11,321 nt of DNA from Eubacteriales bacterium (GTDB taxonomy: Bacteria; Bacillota; Clostridia; Lachnospirales; Lachnospiraceae), in assembly GCA_030536565.1 (NCBI GenBank), contig JAUNPT010000046.1:1-11321 (forward strand), read 5' to 3'. The notes beneath the pieces were generated by a model that had not been told where the DNA came from, searched no databases, and saw nothing but the letters and a program-made list of their open reading frames with translations. Made by a program: the position numbers and the translations under genes. Of the stretch, positions 7,291 through 11,321 are shown one piece after another (the stretch's first letter is position 1; each line of letters opens with the position of its first letter).

Positions 7291-8763
7291 ATGAAAAGGG
7301 AAGTCAGATCAGAGGCTGCAGCACAGAATATGGTTGGGATTATATCTCATGGTATTGAGGCAGTTATAATAACGCTTGCCTATGTTGCAGAGATACTTAA
7401 AGGGGCAAGAAGCCTGACTTATGTTATTTTTATTAGTGTGCTTGCAATTGGCCCGGTGCTTGCAGAGTTAGTCTGTTTTGCTAAAAACCGTGAAAGCAGG
7501 ATGATTAAACATTTATTGGGATATGGTTATGCAGCGCTTTATATAGCTGTAATGCTGACGACTAATAATATATTTGCATTTGTATATGTTATTCCTATGC
7601 TTATTGCAATAACAGTTTATAATGATGTAAGATATTCAGTCTTAATTAATGTAGGTGTTATTATTGTAAATGCAGCTGAGGTTGTTATTCTTTTAAATAA
7701 GGGTGTGTTTACAGCTGATGATTCAGCTGCTATTGAAATACAGCTGTTTGTAATGGTTCTTGTTATGGCATATTCTATATATACATCTGTTGTGGTAGAC
7801 AGAATCAATAAGGCAAAGTTAAAAGAACTTGAAAGACAGCAGCAGCAGATTCAGATGGCGCAGGATAAGACAATTAATGCTTCCAGACATCTTGTAGATG
7901 AAATAGATGGTATTAATGGCAGGATTAAGGTATTGTCAGAATCACTTAACGCAACTAAAGAGGCTATGGAGGAGGTTAATTCAGGCTCGACGGATACAGC
8001 AGCGGCAGTTCAAAAGCAGCTGGAACAGACAGGACAGATTCAGGACAAGGTGGAGCAGGTTGCGGAGGAAAAAGATGCTATTATAAAGAGTACCGAGGCA
8101 ACTAAGGAGGCTATTGCTAAGGGAAATGAACATGTATCTTTACTGGTCAGCCAGGTTGCACAGTCTGTGGAGTCAGGCTCTAATGTGAATAAAGAACTAT
8201 CCGGACTGGGCGAGTATATGAATCAGATGAATTCCATTGTTGATATTATTTCAGGGATTGCAGAACAGACCAGCCTTCTTGCGCTTAATGCCAGTATTGA
8301 GGCTGCAAGGGCCGGTGAGGCCGGAAAAGGCTTTGCAGTAGTGGCAGGTGAAATTTCACAGATGGCGAATCAGACACAGGACGCAACTGTTAATATTACA
8401 GGGCTTATTGAGAATGTGTCAGCTGCTATTTCACGTGTTATTGATGTGAGCGGGCACATGATAGAAATGATAAAAGGACAAGATGAAACAACAGCACTTA
8501 CAGCGGAAAGCTTTGAGATTATAAGCAGTAATTCGCAGATAGTCGCTGTTAATGCGGACAGGCTGTCAGAGCTTGTAGGAGAGCTTGAGCTTGCAAATAA
8601 AGAAATAGTTGACAGTATTTCAACTATTTCTGCAATATCTGAAGAAGTGGCAGCTCATGCGAGCGACACATTAAGCTCAAGTGAACAGAATATAGATATT
8701 ATTGACAAGACTTATAGCTCAGCAGTGCAGCTTGCGGAGTTTTCAAGGCAATTAACAGAATAG
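7291..8763 (+). CDS. Methyl-accepting chemotaxis protein with six-helix membrane sensor
   Basis: This transmembrane chemoreceptor should pass a signal through CheW to the CheA kinase. The first 170 of 490 residues contain about six hydrophobic helices (near 14-35, 42-64, 73-90, 94-110, 116-135 and 150-169) joined by short loops, so there is no extracytoplasmic ligand domain. From residue 170 a coiled coil starts (ERQQQQIQ linker) with no recognisable HAMP domain. The signalling hairpin tip is clear: EQTSLLALNASIEAARAGEAGKGFAVVAGEI at about 325-355, the family's most conserved stretch. There is no C-terminal CheR/CheB tethering pentapeptide. AGGAGGAG at 7274-7281 lies nine bases before the ATG. 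It has its own promoter, and the next gene starts 21 bases after its stop, so the two are probably cotranscribed. The ligand is unknown; a membrane-embedded sensor could respond to lipophilic molecules, membrane state or energy state. That is inference. Confidence 0.92.
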   Translation: MKREVRSEAAAQNMVGIISHGIEAVIITLAYVAEILKGARSLTYVIFISVLAIGPVLAELVCFAKNRESRMIKHLLGYGYAALYIAVMLTTNNIFAFVYVIPMLIAITVYNDVRYSVLINVGVIIVNAAEVVILLNKGVFTADDSAAIEIQLFVMVLVMAYSIYTSVVVDRINKAKLKELERQQQQIQMAQDKTINASRHLVDEIDGINGRIKVLSESLNATKEAMEEVNSGSTDTAAAVQKQLEQTGQIQDKVEQVAEEKDAIIKSTEATKEAIAKGNEHVSLLVSQVAQSVESGSNVNKELSGLGEYMNQMNSIVDIISGIAEQTSLLALNASIEAARAGEAGKGFAVVAGEISQMANQTQDATVNITGLIENVSAAISRVIDVSGHMIEMIKGQDETTALTAESFEIISSNSQIVAVNADRLSELVGELELANKEIVDSISTISAISEEVAAHASDTLSSSEQNIDIIDKTYSSAVQLAEFSRQLTE

Positions 8764-8784
8764 TCACAGAAAGGAAGATAAAAT

Positions 8785-10017
8785 ATGGCAGTTATTAAAC
8801 CATTTATATGTGTAAGACCAGAAACCGATAAGGCAGACAGGGTTGCGGCACTCCCTTATGATGTATATAACAGAGAGGAAGCCTGTGAGGAGGTAAAAAA
8901 AGAACCACTTTCATTTTTAAATATTGACAGGGCGGAAACACAGTTTCCAGACACGGTAGATACATATGCGTCTGAGGTTTACGCAAAGGCCAAGGAATTG
9001 CTGGAAAATGCAATTTCAGCTGGAACATTTATTACAGATAGTGACAAAGCTTATTATATATATGAGCTCACCATGGACAAAAGAGTTCAGACAGGAATCG
9101 TCGCATGTGCATCTATAGATGATTATCAGAATAATGTGATAAAAAAACATGAAAATACAAGAGCGGATAAGGAGATAGACAGAATTACACATGTTGATAC
9201 CTGCAGTGCTCAGACAGGCCCTATTTTTTTAGCATACAGGGCTGATCAGGTAATTAATGAACAGGTAAATGAGGCTAAGAAGCAGCCTTCTTTATATGAT
9301 TTTGTATCATCTGACGGAATCAGGCATCAGGTATGGAAAATAGCCGATGAAAAATCGGTTCAGACCATTGAGAATGCATTTTCATCAGTTGATTCTGTAT
9401 ATATTGCAGACGGACATCATAGAGCAGCCTCAGCAGTGAAGGTAGGATTAAAAAGAAGGGCAGCCGATTCCAATTACACAGGCAATGAAGAATTTAATTA
9501 TTTTCTTTCGGTATTGTTCCCAGATGAGCAGCTTATGATTTTACCGTATAACAGAGTAATAAAAGACCTTAATGGATTGACACCGGAAGAATTTATGGAA
9601 AAAGCTGCAGAAAAATTCAGTATTACGTCGTCAGAAGCTAAGGTTATGCCAGATAGAAAGGGCCAGTTTGGAATGTATCTTAATAAAAAATGGTATATTC
9701 TTAATGCAAAAGAGGAAATTTTATCAGATGACCCTGTAAGAGGACTGGACGTTGCTATTCTGCAGGATAACCTTCTTACACCTGTTTTGGGCATAACTGA
9801 CCCAAAGACTGACAAGAGAATAGATTTTGTCGGTGGAATAAGAGGACTTGACGAGCTGGAGAGAAGATGTGCAGATGACTGTGTACTTGCATTTTCCATG
9901 TATCCGACATCAATACAGGAATTGTTTGCAGTTGCAGATGCAGGGCTTTTAATGCCTCCGAAGTCAACGTGGTTTGAGCCTAAGCTTAGAAGCGGATTGT
10001 TTATACATAGAATATAA
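8785..10017 (+). CDS. DUF1015 family protein, possible serine/phosphoserine metabolism
   Basis: The 410-residue protein belongs to the uncharacterised DUF1015 family, usually about 400-450 residues and common in clostridia and thermophiles. Recognisable family features are the N-terminal VIKPFICVRP with LPYDVYN, KKHENTR at 121-126 followed by DR (132-133), QTGPIFLAY, and the highly conserved YIADGHHRAASA at 206-217. The DGHHR-x-A element resembles the nucleotide-binding motif of the ParB/sulfiredoxin-like fold, which includes the free-serine kinases SerK and SbnI. Members of this family often neighbour serC and serA, as here with one gene between. I infer a role on serine or phosphoserine, but no activity is shown by the sequence. 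There is no signal peptide or membrane helix, so it is cytoplasmic. AAAGGAAG at 8770-8777 supports the ATG. It lies between the chemoreceptor gene and an esterase-like gene with 20-21 base gaps, suggesting one transcript. Confidence 0.88.
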   Translation: MAVIKPFICVRPETDKADRVAALPYDVYNREEACEEVKKEPLSFLNIDRAETQFPDTVDTYASEVYAKAKELLENAISAGTFITDSDKAYYIYELTMDKRVQTGIVACASIDDYQNNVIKKHENTRADKEIDRITHVDTCSAQTGPIFLAYRADQVINEQVNEAKKQPSLYDFVSSDGIRHQVWKIADEKSVQTIENAFSSVDSVYIADGHHRAASAVKVGLKRRAADSNYTGNEEFNYFLSVLFPDEQLMILPYNRVIKDLNGLTPEEFMEKAAEKFSITSSEAKVMPDRKGQFGMYLNKKWYILNAKEEILSDDPVRGLDVAILQDNLLTPVLGITDPKTDKRIDFVGGIRGLDELERRCADDCVLAFSMYPTSIQELFAVADAGLLMPPKSTWFEPKLRSGLFIHRI

Positions 10018-10037
10018 GACAACAGGAGAGTATTGCA

Positions 10038-10892
10038 ATGAAACACAAGACAATAGAGATTGAAATTGATTATAGAAGATATGGGATAGTTCATTCAGAG
10101 TATAAGCCTACTATTACAACTTATATTAAGGAGCAGTATCCAGATTATCAGGATACATTTAACAGACCTTTAGTTGTTATCTGCCCAGGAGGGGGCTTTG
10201 AGCATCTGTCACCTAGAGAGGGTGAGGCTATTGCGGTTAAAATGCTTGATTTGGGTTACAATGCCGTTGTTTTAAGATACAGTCTGGAGCCTGACCGTTA
10301 TCCATGCCAGCTTTTCGAGGCGGCGTATACAGTTAAATATGCAAGGGACCATGCAAAGGAATGGGATATTAATCCTGAAAAAATTATTGTTGCAGGTTTT
10401 TCAGCAGGAGGCTATGTTGCTGCTGGGATTGGAACTATGTGGAATGATGCTGTGTTAGATAAATTCCTTAAGGAGGAATTAAAGTGTACCCATCAGTATA
10501 TTAAACCTGATGGAATGCTTTTGGGATATCCTGTAATTACATCGGGAGAGTTTGCCCACAGACCATCTTTTGAGAGACTTCTTGGCGCAGATAAATACAG
10601 CCGGCTTGTTGATTATGTCTCATTGGAAAACAGAGTTACGAAGGATACACCTAAGGCATTTATGTGGCATACATTTGAAGATGCCTCAGTTCCAATGGAG
10701 AACTCCCTGCTGTTTGCAAATGCACTTAGAAAAGAAGGTATTCCGTTTGAATATCATGTATTTCCTAAGGGCTGCCATGGTCTGGGACTTGGAACTAAGG
10801 AAACTGCCAGCAAAAATGGAAAACATTTCCAGCCAGAGGTGGCTGTGTGGCCTGATTTATTTGCTGCATGGGTTAAGAGTAATCTGGATTAA
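10038..10892 (+). CDS. Cytoplasmic alpha/beta hydrolase, acetylesterase-like
   Basis: This 284-residue serine hydrolase has the complete catalytic set. An oxyanion-hole loop PGGGF lies at 50-54, the nucleophile elbow GFSAGG places Ser122, the acid is Asp215 in EDASVP, and the base is His247 in GCHGLGLG. The pattern (PGGG loop, RYSLEPDRYP, NPEKIIVAGFSAGGYVA, LLGYPVI) matches the BD-FAE/acetylesterase group that removes acetyl or feruloyl groups from plant-derived sugars and oligosaccharides. No signal peptide is present, so it would act on imported oligosaccharides or small esters. AGGAG at 10024-10028 precedes the ATG by nine bases, and the gene begins 20 bases after the DUF1015 stop. A glycogen branching enzyme gene follows, which fits a carbohydrate role. 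The substrate cannot be read from sequence; peptidase or lactonase activity is possible but less likely. Confidence 0.85.
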   Translation: MKHKTIEIEIDYRRYGIVHSEYKPTITTYIKEQYPDYQDTFNRPLVVICPGGGFEHLSPREGEAIAVKMLDLGYNAVVLRYSLEPDRYPCQLFEAAYTVKYARDHAKEWDINPEKIIVAGFSAGGYVAAGIGTMWNDAVLDKFLKEELKCTHQYIKPDGMLLGYPVITSGEFAHRPSFERLLGADKYSRLVDYVSLENRVTKDTPKAFMWHTFEDASVPMENSLLFANALRKEGIPFEYHVFPKGCHGLGLGTKETASKNGKHFQPEVAVWPDLFAAWVKSNLD

Positions 10893-10913
10893 GAAGAATG
10901 TCTGATATATAAT
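10885..10913 (+). promoter_or_regulatory. Weak candidate promoter for glgB
   Basis: A perfect TATAAT lies at 10908-10913, but the best -35 at 17 bp is TGGATT (10885-10890), matching only 3 of 6 and overlapping the end of the hydrolase gene. The 54-base gap before glgB holds no terminator. glgB may therefore be read from upstream, from here, or both. Confidence 0.3.
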
Positions 10914-10946
10914 GTAATTAAGTTCAAAGAGGAGGAAATAGAGAAA

Positions 10947-11321
10947 ATGAATAAAAAACTTTATGATTTAATGAACTGGCCGGAAATCGAAGGGGTAGTC
11001 TATTCAGAGTGTGATAATCCTAAAAGCCTTCTCGGTGGACATGTATGCGAGGAAGGCTATCTTATTCAGGTATACCGCCCTGATGCAGTGGAGGTGACTC
11101 TTAATGCGGCGGGCAGAAAAAGCTGTATTATGGAAAAGGTAGATGAGGGAGGTTTTTTTGCTTCGCTTATCCCGGGAAAAAAGAGACATAAATATACATT
11201 GACTGTCGAAAATATTAATGGACATAAGGAAAATTACATAGATGCCTATTCATTTGGCAGTATAAATAAGCCTGAGGCATTTCGTGCTTTTTTGTCAGGT
11301 ACGTGTAGAGATGCATGGAAT
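10947..11321 (+). CDS. glgB: 1,4-alpha-glucan branching enzyme, 5' part (cut by window edge)
   Basis: The frame is open from the ATG at 10947 to the window end, giving 125 residues of a protein that should run to more than 600. A strong AGGAGGA (10930-10936) lies ten bases upstream. The visible part matches the N-terminal module and CBM48-like beta domain of GlgB: MNKKLYDLMNWPEIEGVVYSEC, then NPKSLLGGH (the family's DP..LG.H motif), a YRPDAVEVTL strand, GGFFASLIPGKK and IDAYSFG where most homologues read DPY.F. GlgB moves alpha-1,4-glucan segments to alpha-1,6 positions to branch glycogen. The catalytic GH13 barrel lies beyond the window, so activity cannot be checked. Other genes of glycogen synthesis may follow but are not visible. 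A related GH13 protein with the same N-terminal module is the main alternative. Confidence 0.8.
   Translation, partial: MNKKLYDLMNWPEIEGVVYSECDNPKSLLGGHVCEEGYLIQVYRPDAVEVTLNAAGRKSCIMEKVDEGGFFASLIPGKKRHKYTLTVENINGHKENYIDAYSFGSINKPEAFRAFLSGTCRDAWN

Noticed and set aside
9498..10094. A 198-codon open frame on the minus strand
   Set aside because: It lies antisense to the DUF1015 gene and the start of the hydrolase gene, its translation is serine/isoleucine-rich with no recognisable motif, and it is explained as a shadow of the coding frames on the other strand.
10552..10905. A 117-codon plus-strand frame inside the hydrolase gene
   Set aside because: It overlaps the hydrolase frame, which has the complete catalytic triad through this region; the alternative translation has no recognisable motif.
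1..11321. CRISPR array, transposase, phage or toxin-antitoxin system
   Set aside because: No spaced repeats, no terminal inverted repeats and no matching proteins are visible; nearly all the DNA is filled by metabolic genes and one chemoreceptor gene.

Overview
The window looks like ordinary chromosomal DNA from a low-GC, anaerobic Gram-positive bacterium, most likely a motile member of the Lachnospiraceae. The grounds are AT-rich intergenic DNA, strong purine-rich ribosome binding sites, clostridial-style proteins (short IlvD, 387-residue SerA with a C-terminal ACT domain, a DUF1015 protein near serCA) and a GlgB amino terminus of the type I recall from this family. The family assignment is inference from protein style; no RNA marker gene is present. 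All genes lie on the plus strand.

Region 1 (1-230) holds a strong hairpin that probably ends an upstream gene outside the window, then a sigma-A type promoter. Region 2 (231-4760) is a branched-chain amino acid cluster: leuB (3-isopropylmalate dehydrogenase), ilvD (dihydroxyacid dehydratase) and ilvB (acetolactate synthase large subunit). IlvB and IlvD act in the common valine/isoleucine/leucine route and LeuB in the leucine branch. ilvC, the synthase small subunit (ilvN/ilvH), leuA and leuCD are not in the window. No T-box leader is visible.

Region 3 (4761-7220) begins with a near-consensus promoter flanked by short palindromes and carries serC and serA, whose stop and start codons overlap by one base. 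Together they turn 3-phosphoglycerate into O-phosphoserine. The phosphatase serB is absent. A terminator follows serA.

Region 4 (7221-10892) has its own promoter and a tightly spaced set: a six-helix membrane chemoreceptor, a DUF1015 protein and a cytoplasmic alpha/beta hydrolase. DUF1015 genes commonly sit beside serC/serA, so the chemoreceptor gene appears to lie between serCA and a functional partner. Region 5 (10947-11321) is the 5' part of a glycogen branching enzyme gene cut by the window edge.

I see no mobile element, CRISPR array, tRNA, rRNA or defence system. The most rewarding points are the DUF1015 protein with its ParB/sulfiredoxin-like DGHHR motif in a serine context without serB, and a SerA that seems to lack the usual catalytic glutamate.
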